A stretch of 64,000 nucleotides of DNA from Symbiodinium natans (GCA_905221605.1 CAJNDS010000414.1:81118-145117); one strand, 5' to 3'; counted from the first letter of the stretch, positions 9,674-20,661 are shown. The notes: a model not told the origin generated them from the letters alone. Numbers and translations are program-made.

Positions 9674-11926
9674 GGAAAAGCCATCTTAACCGTCTTCGCT
9701 TCGGGGATTCAGTCATCGGGATGCCGACCTCTCCCCAGTGCGAAGGTTGGACTCTAAAGCCGAAAGCTTCGCCTCAGCCCCCCTGCCCCTTATCGCTCGC
9801 GTGCGCGCGCGCGCACCCCATCACAGGGCACCAGGTGCAGTTGCGTTGCTGGACTGGGTGTTTTGCTCTCATCTGCGCGGACCGTTTTGTTTTCATGTGT
9901 GGCAGTTAAATTGTAACAGTACAAGAAAAGCAGCAACAGCAGTGTCCCTCTGTTGCAGAATTTTTTATCGCTTGAGATGTAATTCAGAGACCCCCAAAAG
10001 AAGAGAAAACCAGGTCTTGAAGCATGTGCCACATGTATGCACTTGTCGTGGGCTTCCTGACTTGAGGTTTGTTTGTGGATTGGGGTGTAGGCTCTAGAGT
10101 GCGAAGCTTCTTAGCAAGATTCAAACATATGTTAAGGCCACCAGGCTTCCGCTGGACGTTGCACTTTGGCCACCTTCAAGCCAATATCATATAGCCGTTG
10201 CCTTCAAGACCACCCGAGCGCTCTCTGGCTTTCATCAGGTTTCTTTCATAGATGGCGCTGACTGTCAAATACAAGAACCACAATATCCCCTACACAAAGG
10301 GCCCCCAAATGCAATGATGTAGCCCTGGCAGTTTGTTTTTGTCGGGCTGAGCGCCCAAATCCTTGGGCCAAACGCAGGCTGCCAAAACGGAACCTACTGT
10401 AGATCAGCCCAACATCTTTACTGGACCACCGACCATTTGGAGGGATTTCATGCAAGTGCCATGCAGAGCGATCTCATTCATGAGCGCTTTCTCCGGGGCC
10501 TCTATGGTGGCTCCCCTTGCGGGGATTACGTGCCGAATAGCCGTGTACACCTGATCTCCGGCTATTTCAGGGCTGACTTGTGGGCTACGGCCACTTCTGC
10601 TGCAACTTTATCAGAGATTGTCCGAAATCTGGGAACTTCCTTCATCAACAGCTTGAGAACAACTCACAGCTGGTCTTTGTCCAGCGTTGGGCACTGCACA
10701 GAGTCGACAGATGTCGACAGCACTCTGGGTCCCTGTTTGGGCCACCGACGTTTGTCCATTCGTGGTGTTCAGGCACCAGGCCTCAACTACACAGCCAGAG
10801 AAGGCCGAATGGTGGCCCAACGACTTCTCTCAGAATCTTGCGTCCTCTTGGGGCATTTTGCCTCCTTGCCTCGACTGGGCTGACACGCTGGAATGCGCTG
10901 GAGTTTGCGGGCCCCAGTTGACGACGCAGCCGTGTATTCCGTGTGTTCTGACTGCTTCTAGGTCAAGGCCAACGTCGTCTTGCACGACGTGTCGCAAGAT
11001 TCGGGCCGGCCCTGTCCTTGGTTTTCAACACCCTCGCGCTCAGGAGCTCCCACCCTTGGGGCCCTTCAACATCCTGAGCCCATCGTTGCCCGAAGGAAGA
11101 AGCCCTTGAGGAACCGCCACAGAACATCCACTTTTGATTCTTGGACTGCAAACCTTGGACTTTCGCAGACGGCGTGAGTCTGTGATGCGCAGACATGCAA
11201 GGCTGAGGCCAAAGGAGCGCTTCGTGATCAGAGGGGCTTGAGTTGAAGCTACAACTGCAGTACGTGCAGTCCGGGCAGGGGTTCGCGTAGCTCAGGCAGA
11301 GCAAGCTCTTGTGCGAAAGTGGTGGGCCCGGTGTGAAAGCACTCCTTGCAGAGCTCAAGGGATTGCCTGGGGGCAGGATCCTTGACGCCCTAAAACCCCA
11401 ACACCCCAAAAGAGCCCCCCACCCCCCCGGGTTGGGTGCGTGACTGCAGTGCTGGGGACACAGACTAATGACGTACAGCTTCGGGTATTTCTATCAGAAG
11501 GCGCTGTTGTTGGTTTAGGTGGAAAAAGCACCAACCGCAGGAAGATGCACACTGTGGCATGACGTTGCCAAATCTTGCGGCTCCAGTTTAGCCCGAATCA
11601 GAATGAGAAGCAGTGACACTACACTGTAGTCTTGATTGGGCAAGTCCCTACTTGCAGCATGCAACCAGGGCCCAGAATACTGGCCATGACGGTGGTTTCT
11701 TGAGCAAAATGAATCCCAAGCGTTTCGGGTAGCTGTTGCTTTGGCCTCGAGGGCCGGCCAGAGTGCTTGTTTGGTGCTGGTGCACCTCGACAGTCTCTAG
11801 GAAACACATGCGACTTTGCGCCCGCCATGAAGTGGCGTTGGCTGCCTGGCTCTGATCAGATTCTGCGACGCCAGGTGTTCATCTCCCGACTCCACCTCCA
11901 GCATAGACTGTTCACCTAGAGTGGCT

Positions 11927-11984
11927 ATGTTGAGTTCACCATCTTACATGAGGGTTCTCATGAAAAACAGATTGTCATTTTCCG
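11927..11984 (+). CDS. Possible first exon of glycosyltransferase-like gene
   Basis: ATG at 11927 opens a frame (MLSSPSYMRVLMKNRLSFS) that ends at a consensus GTAAGT donor at 11985. The link to the next exon is inferred from spacing only. Confidence 0.3.
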
Positions 11985-12028
11985 GTAAGTCAAACTTCCG
12001 AGGCGTACCCTTCTTTGCTTCTTCGAAG

Positions 12029-12094
12029 CTTGCGTGGCGAAGCTGGCGGTTGTTCGACCCTTCGCAACTGATGCGGAGGCTCTCGCGTCTCAGG
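12029..12094 (+). CDS. Exon: VAKLAVVRPFA segment
   Basis: It follows an AG at 12027-12028 and reads VAKLAVVRPFATDAEALASQ. A beta-strand followed by RPF is what a nucleotide-sugar-transferase-like N-terminus often shows. It precedes the FGLWNN and VYSK exons in the order expected for one protein. Confidence 0.5.
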
Positions 12095-12243
12095 GTTTTA
12101 GGCTAGTTAGCCTTCCTGACAGCCCTTAGAACCAAAACCTCCTAAACCTGAAGCCTTGTACCCTCAGAGGCCAGCAGGTTCCCGCTGGCTCTTCAAACGC
12201 GGGGGGTTGTTTTCCCAAGGGAAGCCGTTGGAAGATAGGGGGG

Positions 12244-12361
12244 GCTTACGAAAAGAGGGGACCCGTAAAATACACCGCCAAATAGTAGGATTCCCTCATT
12301 TAATATCATAACAACATTATGATAAGGAACCCAAGAAGGTACCCGAAATTTCGGGAACCCT
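12244..12361. mobile_element. MITE family 2 copy
   Basis: The copy contains CCAAATAGTAGGATTCCCT, then AAGGAACCCAAGAAGGTACCC and the closing palindrome CCCGAAATTTCGGG at 12342-12355. It shares this plan with copies at 16.3, 16.6, 17.2, 31.6, 32.8, 42.7 and 49.9 kb. Confidence 0.65.
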
Positions 12362-12402
12362 TGGGGACAAAGCGACGTCACGTAGACGTAGTCCTCTCGC
12401 AG

Positions 12403-12462
12403 GCAACGGACATGCCAGAGATCTTCGGCCTTTGGAACAATGCCCCCCGGATGCTGCAAGAA
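12403..12462 (+). CDS. Exon: MPEIFGLWNN segment
   Basis: It follows CGCAG at 12398-12402 and reads ATDMPEIFGLWNNAPRMLQE, then meets a GT donor at 12463. Exactly 20 codons, so the intron phase is 0 on both sides if the edges are right. Confidence 0.55.
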
Positions 12463-12693
12463 GTGCACATCTAAGCCACGCGGCCACGCGGCCGCCCTCC
12501 CCCAAACCCTCAGCCCCAAACCCCAAAACCCTACACCCAACGCCCCGTGAACCCCCGTCGAGTCTTCAAGGCGCTGCGTTGAAGCATTTTCAAACCTTGA
12601 AGTTTCGACTCCCCCTCCCCAACAAGATCAGACATCTACAAACCCTTGACGCCCTCAGCCCGAAGACCTCGTAACGTGCACCGCAAGCGCAAG

Positions 12694-12756
12694 GTTCTTC
12701 CTTGCACGTCCCCTCCAACGGCGGTCGAGGTTGATGTGATCTTAGTCTACAGCAAG
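12694..12756 (+). CDS. Exon: DVILVYSK segment
   Basis: The exon is bounded by AAG and GTGCTT and reads from VLPCTSPP to VDVILVYSK. A hydrophobic strand ending YSK is a hallmark I associate with an algal glycosyltransferase-like family. Twenty-one codons, phase 0. Confidence 0.55.
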
Positions 12757-13033
12757 GTGCTTGAGGCCGGGATCCCCCCCCGAAGTGGCTTCAGGAGTTG
12801 TATGTATATATGGACGCAGTATTCCTGGATTTGAGTAGGGCTTGTGCCTAGCAGAACCTTCAAATCCTGAGAATCTCAAGCTCTGCGCTTCCAGTTTCGG
12901 GGGGCTTGGCCCGAGAGGGGTGCTAAGTTGGGTGCTTTCACGTAGGGTTTGGGGTTTAGGGGGGTTCAAGGGTTTGAGGGTTTGGGGTTTGGGGTGTTAG
13001 GGGTTTTCGGGTTTTAGGGTTTATGGAGAAAGG

Positions 13034-13109
13034 AGAATGCGCTGGCCAGTGCCGCCGTGGATGCTGTGCAAGCCAACTTCATGCCCCTGGGCAGCAGCTG
13101 GGTTTACAG
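13034..13109 (+). CDS. Exon: AVDAVQANFMPLGSSW segment
   Basis: A coding-like stretch between telomere-like DNA and a GC donor at 13110. It reads NALASAAVDAVQANF then MPLGSSWVY, an amphipathic helix followed by a strand. Confidence 0.5.
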
Positions 13110-13219
13110 GCTTCAGGCTTTTTTTGGGATCCTAAATCCTCGGCCCCGAGCCCCCCAACCCAAGCTCCAGTCCCTCGTCTGAAGCCTGCAGCAGGAATGG
13201 GAGCGACGCGTGGCCTCAG

Positions 13220-13358
13220 TGCTTTCAAAGCTTGAAGATCCACCAGATCAACCTGACGTCCACGGAGGACGTCTATGCCACTCGGGCTGAGTTACTCCCA
13301 CGCGCCTCGGCTCCTGCCGACCGCGCCCTGCGATCCATTCTTGCCGCGTCCTTTGCGG
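13220..13358 (+). CDS. Exon: CFQSLKIHQINLTSTEDVY segment
   Basis: It follows CTCAG at 13215-13219. It reads CFQSLKIHQINL, STEDVYATRAEL and later ADRALRSILAASFA. An aromatic/Cys strand then an E-D-x-Y turn fits the region before the acceptor-binding loop in the presumed family. Confidence 0.6.
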
Positions 13359-13422
13359 CTTAGGAATGCTTAGGTTTAGGGTTTAGGGTTTAGGGGTTTC
13401 CTCAAAGCCTGAAAAAGCTAAG

Positions 13423-13529
13423 GATAGCCGTGGTTACCAACTGCGGTACGACTGGGTGCTTGGGCCCAACAGGGTCTTCCGCTCGGTGATGCACAGCTTC
13501 CTTGCGACCTGGCAAGATGAGCTGTGGAC
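13423..13529 (+). CDS. Exon: LGPNRVFRSVMHSF segment
   Basis: Bounded by AAG and a GT donor at 13530, it reads DSRGYQLRYDWVLGPNRVFR then SVMHSFLATWQDELW. Its codon quality is high and no stop occurs. The adjoining introns consist largely of TTTAGGG (left) and CCCTAAA (right) arrays. Confidence 0.7.
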
Positions 13530-13550
13530 GTGGGTTTGGTTCTCAACCCT

Positions 13551-13672
13551 AAACCCTAAACCCTCAACCCTAAACCCTCAACCCTCAACCCTAAACCCTA
13601 AACCCCAAACCCCAAACCCCAAACCCCAAACCCTAAACCCCAAGCCCTAAACCCTAAGCCCTAAATCCCCAT
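13551..13672. repeat. C-rich telomere-like array in intron
   Basis: About 17 degenerate CCCTAAA, CCCTCAA and CCCCAAA units fill the short intron between two exons. Frames through it read endless NPKP repeats and are not genes. Confidence 0.9.
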
Positions 13673-13680
13673 GCTCACAG

Positions 13681-13790
13681 AGGCGCTTGCGGGGGTCTCT
13701 AGCTCCAAGGCCTTTCGAGTGTTCGGAGGGGTAAACCTGGGCCAGGCCCCCGAGGAGAATCCCGCATGCTTCATTCAGCTCTTGCACCCT
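13681..13790 (+). CDS. Exon: FRVFGGVNLG segment
   Basis: It follows CACAG at 13680 and reads EALAGVSSSKAFRVFGG and then VNLGQAPEENPA. A GTAAAC at 13731 is an alternative donor that would end the exon after FGG. Confidence 0.5.
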
Positions 13791-13847
13791 ACGGGGTTTA
13801 GGGTTTAGGGTTTAGGGTGTAGGGTTTGGGTTTAAGGGTCCTATCAG

Positions 13848-13909
13848 ATGAGCGAAAGGACGGGACATTTGGCAACTACAGCCACTTCTACTTCATGGAG
13901 TTTGACGCT
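13848..13909 (+). CDS. Exon: FYFMEFDA segment
   Basis: It follows CTATCAG and reads DERKDGTFGNYSHFYFMEFDA, closing at a GT donor at 13910. Joined to the next exon across a 484-bp intron it gives FDA|VPVR, keeping the phase. The EFD motif sits where glycosyltransferases of this type carry the metal-binding acidic residues. Confidence 0.7.
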
Positions 13910-13948
13910 GTCCTCCGGCGTCGGAGAAGAGGGGCACGGGTAGACATC

Positions 13949-14171
13949 CCCAAAACCAAAAACCCCAAAACCCCAAAACTCCAAAACTCTGAAACCCCAA
14001 AACCCCAAAACCCAAAACCCCAAAACCCCAAAACCCCAAAACCCCAAAACCCCAAAACCCCAAAACCCTGAAACCCCAAAACCCCAAACCCCCAAGACCC
14101 CAAGACCCCAAAACCCCAAAACCCCAAAGCCCCAAAACCTCAAAACCCCAAAACCCCAAAACCCCAACCCC
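13949..14171. repeat. CCCCAAAA octamer array in intron
   Basis: Some two dozen units of CCCCAAAA, with a few CCCCAAAC and CCCTGAAA variants, lie inside the 484-bp intron. This octamer is the hypotrich-ciliate telomere type, unlike the heptamer that dominates the window. Long GVLGFWGF-type frames on the minus strand are artefacts of it. Confidence 0.9.
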
Positions 14172-14393
14172 CCCAAACCCGAAAATCCCAAACCCTAAAG
14201 CCCTGAAGACCAAAAACCCTGAAACCCTAAGCCCCTTTTTTTCTCCATTCTCTTCGGTTTTGGGGTCTTTGGACTTGAAGGGTTGTTGGGGGTTTAGGGT
14301 TCTGGGTTTGGGCTTCTGAGCTCTAGCCTGTGGCACCACACGCTCAGGGGGTGGGGAGCCCTGCCCCCTTAGCTCCCCCCCCACCCCCCCCAG

Positions 14394-14440
14394 GTGCCAG
14401 TGCGAAGCAACTGGCTGGACCAGTTTATCCTCGAGGCAGG
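14394..14440 (+). CDS. Exon: VPVRSNWLDQFILEA segment
   Basis: It follows a long C-rich polypyrimidine tract ending CCCAG at 14393. The reading VPVRSNWLDQFILEA continues FDA of the previous exon. P-x-R-x-x-WLD is characteristic of the family suspected here. Confidence 0.7.
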
Positions 14441-15010
14441 GCTTCGTGCTCGGCTCTCGTGGTCCTAAGGGTTTCGGGCTGAGGGCGTTCGGGTTCGAGG
14501 GTGTCGGAGTAGCTGTTGTGAGCATGACAAGCAACCTCTCTTCGGGAGAGATCTTGGGAGTGCGTGAAGAGAAGAGAGAAGCATCCCGAGATACCGTCCA
14601 CATGCTCAATTGGCACTCCCACTTCTGAGGCTGTTGGCAGGAGCTCTCGCCCTACTTATACTAGAATACCCCCCCCCCCCTAAACCCCTATTCCAACTAT
14701 TCAGGCCCCTATATTAGGTTTGCCACCCGAACTAAGGCCCTCCCAAAGGGGGGAAGATTGTAGTCCCAACGTCCCAGAAGCTCCCCCAAATCTTTCCAAA
14801 CCTCCTCTGACTCCTCGGGATGCCAGGGGCAGGGTGCCAGATTTCGAAGGGTCTCAGTTCTCCGAGTTCAGTGGAAGCTTTCAAGTCCCGCAACCCTCAA
14901 CCTTAAACTCTGCAAAGCACTAGACTCCTAGCCACAAAAGCCCTAAACCCTAAACCCCAAACCCCAAACCCTAAACCCTCAGACCTAAGCCCGAAACCCC
15001 TTACCTTCAG

Positions 15011-15076
15011 AGGCGCTCCACTACCCCGACGCCGCTGTTCGTGGCAGCCATTACCGAGGAGCAGCTGAAATTCCCC
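15011..15076 (+). CDS. Exon: RGSHYRG segment
   Basis: It follows CTTCAG at 15010 and reads LHYPDAAVRGSHYRGAAEI. The GS-x-YRG motif is expected downstream of the WLD motif in the same protein. Confidence 0.5.
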
Positions 15077-15862
15077 TAAACCACTGAGCCCTAACCGGGT
15101 TTAGGGTTTAGGGTTTAGGGTCTATTGTTCTGAGGAATACTATGATTTTCTGTGTTTTCTGTGATTTTTGGTTTTGCTGCCTTTGTTCCTCTTACTGTGT
15201 TATCCGTGCTAGTATTAGGTTGCAATAATGTAGGACGACCAGTTCTGTATTGCGACCATGGCTACTGAGACGACTACCCCTACTATGACCACATTTTTTG
15301 CTACTGCTACTACTAGCTGGTGGCGGGCGCGATAGTTGCCCTGTGTTTTTTTTGGTGGTTTCAGCGTCCTTGCTGGCCTCGGATAAGTGGGGAAAAAGGA
15401 TGAGGGGACGATGGGACGGGGATGGGGGGGCGGGGGGGGGGGGGGTGTGGCGAGCGAACTTCCGAAGCAGAGCTTCGATAAGCAACGTGCTTTAATAGTC
15501 CTACTATTGCTATAATGGTGATTCTCACTACTGCTACTCCTCTGATGAGGGGAAGGAAGAAGGGGACACGTTCCCTCGAGCGTTGGTTGTCGACTTCTGA
15601 GGGGACCAAAAACAAAAAGCCTCCAAACAAAAGCACGCGAGACCTTGAGCGAGTTAGCTCTCCATCCCCCCTTGAATGGCCTGCAGGTCAGAAGCAGAGA
15701 GATGGTCTTTACCCTAGACTCGAGACCCTAAACCCTCAACTTTTGAAAGGAGATACCTGGGATGCATTTCTGAGAAGCTTGCCAGTGGATCTGCGACCTC
15801 GCAGCAGTTCTGGAGGGTTTTCGGAGGCTGCCTCGCTTATCCGCTAAACCCTAAACACTAAG

Positions 15863-15928
15863 CCCTTATCCACTAAACCCTAAACCCTAAACCCTAAACC
15901 CTAAACCCTAAACCCTAAACCCTAAACC
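15863..15928. repeat. CCCTAAA array
   Basis: About nine perfect heptamers are directly followed by GGTTTAGGG, so the array ends in a short inverted unit. Confidence 0.9.
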
Positions 15929-16013
15929 CGGTTTAGGGCCCAACGTGAACCCAGTATCCCCGAGAACCCGAGTGTGGCTAAGGGCTCTTCGGGAGCATTA
16001 GGGAGTATGGGGA

Positions 16014-16090
16014 AGCAGCCGAGGCTCTATCACGTGAACGGCAATGCCATCTACAACCTTCAACATCCGTGGCTGCAGTACATGCTGCAA
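16014..16090 (+). CDS. Exon: HVNGNAIYNL segment
   Basis: It reads LYHVNGNAIYNLQHPWLQYM and then LQ before a GT donor at 16091. The H-x-N-G-N-A-x-Y motif is the strongest single sign of the algal glycosyltransferase-like family. Confidence 0.7.
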
Positions 16091-16336
16091 GTGCTCTTGG
16101 GACTTGAACCTTGGGCCCCCAAGCCTTCATAAAAACCCTGATCCCCTTAAGGCGCGATTTTGAATTCTTGATTCCTTAGAGGGTGCTTGCGGTTTGTCTC
16201 AAAAGTCCGGGCAGCTTTCCCTCATAGCCCATGAGAAGTCTGGCCTCTGGGATGCAACCCTCCGTTCTCACCAAGGCTGTTTCATGCCTAGTTTTCCATA
16301 AGGCCCAACCCTACCGATATAAGGGTGTACGATATT

Positions 16337-16412
16337 AGGGGGGTACCAAATTGGGTTACCCTAGGGGGTTCCTACTATTTGGGTCAAGGGCTGGGGTCCC
16401 TTATTTCGAAGA
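16337..16412. mobile_element. MITE family 2 copy, reverse orientation
   Basis: It shows GGTTCCTACTATTTGGG and GGGGTCCCTTATTTCG, the reverse complement of the conserved blocks in the 16.6-kb copy. The two lie only 165 bp apart in opposite orientation. Confidence 0.6.
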
Positions 16413-16576
16413 AGGGCCAGGAAACGAGAGGATCAATCTATGACCAATTGTCCCCAACCCACAATGTACCGGAACCCACAATCCTACTTGAAATTATGGA
16501 CTCAAGGGTGTTTGGGGTGTAAGCAGTTGTCTAAGCCCTTCGCCTTATAGCCTTATGTGGGAATTGACGACAACAG

Positions 16577-16665
16577 CGGGCACCTAATATAGACCCCCAA
16601 ATAGTAGGATTCCCTGGCAAAAAAGGACCCCAAAAGGGTTCCCCCAATTTCGGAAACCCCCATAT
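16577..16665. mobile_element. MITE family 2 copy
   Basis: Blocks CACCTAATATAGACCCCC, AAATAGTAGGATTCCCT, AAAAGGACCCCAAAAGGG and CAATTTCGGAAACCCCC appear in order. Confidence 0.7.
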
Positions 16666-17205
16666 GGCATTTACACCCTGAACTCCACCTCCAGGTTAGA
16701 TGAAGATGCGCAGCAGGAAGCGGGCCAAAGCGACTTTGCCGCTCAAGATCTCCCTAGGAGTCGGGGGCTTGTACCTGCCCAAAGGTTCGACGCTGGAGCG
16801 CTTTGAGGGTTCGCTTTGAGGGTTTAGGAGGGGGGGGGGGAGGGGGGTTTAGAGCGAAGGCTCTAGGGTGTAGGGGTCGGGGGGGGGGGGGGGGGTATGT
16901 TCTGCTTTATCCGGAGGTTGAATGTAGTTTGGTCGGGTTCGAAGGCTCACCCGCCGGCACAGGTCTGGAGCTGTTGAGGGCCCTAGACTACTCGGCAAAT
17001 CTCCTTGGCGAATATGTCCCACTGTGACGGCATGAACATGTCCAGACCAAGTAGTCAAGATATTGCCACAGGGCCTTTGATGATGTTTGTTTCCTCACGC
17101 CTGTGAATAAGCATGACCTCATCGCGACCAACAGAGAAACCCCCTGACTGCAAGTGCTGCCTCGGCCCTGCTGTGAAGTTCTACAAAGCTAAATGGCGGT
17201 TTTCG

Positions 17206-17290
17206 AACATAAGGGACCCCTACTCTAGTCCCCCCCAAATAGTAGAATTCCCTAATAAGGACCCCAATAAGGTACCCCTCATCTCGGAGC
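17206..17290. mobile_element. MITE family 2 copy
   Basis: Blocks CCAAATAGTAGAATTCCCT, AAGGACCCCAATAAGGTACC and CTCATCTCGGAG lie just upstream of the FDVRMANLSY exon. Confidence 0.65.
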
Positions 17291-17304
17291 CGTGTTGGTG
17301 CTTG

Positions 17305-17375
17305 CGAGGCGTTGCCTTCGACGTGCGCATGGCCAATCTCAGCTATGACGAGTTCGGCTCTGCGCCGGACTGGTT
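17305..17375 (+). CDS. Exon: FDVRMANLSYDEFG segment
   Basis: It reads GVAFDVRMANLSYDEFGSAP and then DWF before the TTTAGGG-type intron. An aromatic-D-V-R motif after HVNGNA is in the expected order for the putative glycosyltransferase. Confidence 0.5.
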
Positions 17376-18470
17376 TAGGGTTTAGGGGATCTCCGGGGCA
17401 TTTTCTGGGCTTTGCGTGGGGGCTTTGCTTTGTGGGAGGATTCGGGGCAGAGGGCTTCTTTTTTTTTGGGGTAGTGCGGGGGGGGGGGGGGGGGGGGGTT
17501 AGAACTCCCCCTTTCAACACCGAATCCCCGAAGCCTCCAAACCTCTCCTTCAAGACCAATGCAGGAGTCTCCTTACCAGGGCGACTCCCTCTTGGTTGGC
17601 AACTACGCGCAGACGCCGCGTGGTGCCAGGGGTTTTCTGAGCGGCTCGGGGTCAGGGAAGGGCTTGGGGCCAAGAGGGCTGGGTTTCGGCTTGTTGGGGC
17701 CAAGAGGGCTAACAGGGGCTGAAAAATGATTGATATCACCACTGAAAAATGATTGATATCACCATTGAAAAATGACTGAATGTCCCATTCCACGTTTGAT
17801 TGATTTCTTTTTTGTCTGACGAAAGCACGCTTTGCGCTCAATTCATGCAGGCATACAAAATGCACAACGGTACGCCGTATGTGGTCATCAGTTTGGTTCG
17901 ACGTGGAATCGGTCAGTGTATTTGGAAGCGGAAGACATGGTCTATCTCTCCGAGTGTACAAAGTAGGACTACCTGGATACGAACATATACAGATGTTTGT
18001 CGACCATGCTGTGGGAAAGAACCGATGAGGGGGCTGGGGGGAGCCCTAAACCCTAAACCCCTGAATCGCGAAGACCCTGTCAGTTGCCGAGGCTTCTGAA
18101 CACAAGCTGCTTGACTTCGATTGGTCCAGGGGCTCGGGTATTTTCAGGGTTGGGGTTTGGGGTTTAGGGTTTGGGGTTCAGGGTTTCGCTTGGGGTGTCT
18201 TTTGGGTTCGGATGCATGCTCAGATCTCCCAAAACTCAGCTAAACCCTGACCCAATCCCGAGGGTGTGAGATCTTTGCCTTTTCTTGGAAATTTTAAAGC
18301 AGATGGATGCCTCAACTTGTGCCAGGTGTGGCAGTTTTGGGTTTAGGGTTTAGGGTTTCGGGTCTAGGGCTCTTGGGCTCTTGGGCTTTGGGCTTAGGGG
18401 GGTCTTTGGGGTCTTCGGCTCTGCCGGCTGTCCGGGCGATTGGAGTTCGGCCCTCTTTTTTCCCCGGCAG

Positions 18471-18590
18471 GCTTCGAGAGCGTGGAGTTCATTCGCCACG
18501 GCTCCATGCAGAATCTGTTCCAGGACATCGACGACCAAGAGGTCACGCTGGGAGTGGCTTGCCTTGGCCATGACTGCATCCGAGTGTTCC
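18471..18590 (+). CDS. Exon: FESVEFIRHGSMQNLF segment
   Basis: A pyrimidine-rich tract ends CGGCAG at 18470. The exon reads GFESVEFIRHGSMQNLF, QDIDDQEVTLGVACLGHDC and then IRVF. Codon quality is good. I do not recognise the domain, and it may be the C-terminal part of the same gene or the next gene. Confidence 0.65.
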
Positions 18591-18650
18591 CCAAACCCTC
18601 CAGGGGCTTGAGTGCGCCCTAAACCCAAAACCCAAAACCCAAAACCCAAG

Positions 18651-18747
18651 ACCCTAAACCCTAAACCCTAAACCCTAAACCCTAAACCCTAAACCCTAAA
18701 CCCTAAACCCTAAACCCTAAACCCTAAACCCTAAACCCTAAACCCTA
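18651..18747. repeat. Perfect CCCTAAA array
   Basis: Nearly 14 uninterrupted heptamers, preceded by a short run of AAACCCA hexa/heptamers at 18621-18650. Confidence 0.95.
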
Positions 18748-18770
18748 TCGCAAGACAAAGAAGAAGCGAG

Positions 18771-18868
18771 GTCATGGCCCAGCACCGAGACTTCAGCTTC
18801 TTCGAGGAGTCTCTCAGGATGGGGGCTGCGGGCGTAGAGAAGATGGGGGTCTTTGGCAGAGACTGGAG
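18771..18868 (+). CDS. Exon: FSFFEESLRMGAAGVEKM segment
   Basis: It follows GCGAG and reads VMAQHRDFSFFEESLRM, GAAGVEKMGVFGRDWR. It is probably spliced to the FESVEF exon across the telomere-like array. Function not recognised. Confidence 0.55.
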
Positions 18869-19231
18869 AGTCGCCCCAAAGCTTAGGGTTTAAGGTGAAG
18901 AGGGTGTGGAGGGTGTGGGAAGGGGTTTGTTTGTAAGTGTTTGTTCAGGGGGTCCTTGAGAGGGTTTCAGGGGGTTTCAAAGGGGGTTTTGGAGAGCTTT
19001 TGATCTCCGGAAAAGAATTTTAAGCCCAGCCCTGCCATCGAGCAAAACCTTCGCAGCCCTGTGTGTCTGTCCCTGGAGGTTCTCACATCCTTTCCGACAG
19101 GTTCTCATCATGGGCAAATGGAGCTCTGGCGAAAAAGGTTTAGGGTTTTTTGGCTTCGGGTTTAGGGTTGCAAGAAGGGCGGGCACAGTGGGCTGCTGGA
19201 CTTGGGGCCGAATCCAGGCATTCTGAAATCT

Positions 19232-19282
19232 GAGGATCACCAACGAGTCAAACTACACCATCGACTCTGCTCGAGGCCCGTG
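19232..19282 (+). CDS. Candidate exon: RITNESNYTIDSARG
   Basis: A short unrepetitive stretch between arrays reads RITNESNYTIDSARG, with an N-glycosylation sequon. Boundaries are vague. Confidence 0.3.
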
Positions 19283-20204
19283 CCCTAGACCCTAAATCCT
19301 AAACTAAAACCTAAAACCCCCTAGACCCCTCTAGCAGAACCCTTCCAAAGCCCCCGAGATTCCGGAGTTTCTGCAGGCCCGACGCACGTCCAGACGAAGA
19401 GGGCCACGGGTAGCGCCGCCACCCTGCTGTGCAAGATTGCGGCTCATGTCACAACCAGGCTCGGTTTCGGTGGGCTCTGGGGGTAGGGCTCAGGGTATAG
19501 TCCAGGGCTTCAACCCCGGTTTGCTGAAACCTTGTTGGATCCTTCGCTGGAGGCCTCTCTGTTTCTAACACCAAGCCCTTCTACATAACCTTAAGGCATA
19601 CATTGCAATCCCTGGACAGTTGAAGCTGAGTGCACCGTGCTTCGCGATTGAACTGGCTTGACCGCGGATGGACCAACTTCTGTCTCACTTCCTCCGCCAT
19701 ACCTCCCCTGAACCAGCTCCTGCGAGAGTTTAAGCTTACTGTACGTAGCTCGTGGAGGGGTCAGGCGCGGTTGGGGAAAATCAGGGGAAGGTACTACCAG
19801 AAAAGCCTGGACACCACAGCCTCTGCAGGTATCTGGTACTCACGGACACCCACAACATCCTCTCAAGCCCGACGTCCATCCTGGTCGATGGCCAAGGCTC
19901 AAGTAAGCCATTCTCCGGGGCCCAAACTCGAACCTGAAGTTCTTAAACCACCCCCTATAAGGCCCCGCAAGAAGCTTTGCAACCCTCCAGCTTTAGCCAC
20001 ATACGCGCTGCGCGCAGCTACCCTACGCCCCCTTTCCCCGTGTTTCCAGGGGAAAAGGTTAAGGTTTTCAGGGGTTTTTAGGTTTTTTTTTTTTACGGGT
20101 TTTGGGGGGTTTTTGGGGGTGTTCGAGTCTTGGGGCTGCTTTTTCGGTGGTCTTCAGGGGGTGGGTTTAGGGTCTCTTTAGGTGTGGGGAGCCCCCACCT
20201 CCAT

Positions 20205-20300
20205 GTTCAGCTGCCCCTAAAAGACTCACTCCGACAAGCAGGCTTTCCGGTGCTTCCCTACGTGCCTGCCGCCTCATGGTCTTGCCAGCAGTTTGCGTCC
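20205..20300 (+). CDS. Candidate exon: KDSLRQAGFPVLPYVP
   Basis: A plus-strand frame reads LPLKDSLRQAGFPVLPYVP and is flanked by G-rich intron-like DNA on the left. No domain recognised. Confidence 0.35.
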
Positions 20301-20661
20301 TGCGCCTCAGTCCCTTGGCAAACCCCCAAAACTACCCTGCACCCTTACTTCGTTGGGAAAGAGTTTGATCCAGGGTTCAACCCAAATTCAAAAGCGAAGT
20401 TCTCCACCCCTCCCCCGGACCCGGCCCTCCTGCCAAGAGTTCAAACCCTAAAGCCCTGAACCGCTGCATCCCAAGGATTCTTTTTGGGAGGGGAGGTGTG
20501 TGGGGTGTGGGGGGGAGGGGCGGTAGCGCGGACGTAAAGCAGGGTGAACCCGAAACCCTAAGTCCTGAACCCTGTTTCAGGGTCTTGGAGGTTTGGGGGG
20601 TTTAAGGTTTAGGGTTTAGGGTTTTGGGTTTTGGGTTTAGGGGGGGTTTTAAGGTTTGGGG

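Larger units (their letters stand above)
6623..11920. other. Five-kb region without a secure gene
   Basis: No frame here has a recognisable domain. Two stretches have a coding flavour and could be exons of an undetected plus-strand gene. One is near 10450-10530 (QSDLIHERFLRGLYG, GDYVPNS). The other is near 11260-11345 (VAQAEQALVRKWWA). The region also holds a 57-bp tandem duplication at 8366-8482 and a decayed MITE near 9589. Telomere-like heptamers are almost absent, which sets it apart from the DNA after 12 kb. Confidence 0.5.

Noticed and set aside
13844..14609. Long minus-strand frames rich in GFWGFGVLG
   Set aside because: They are translations of the CCCCAAAA array; no start context, domain or exon support.
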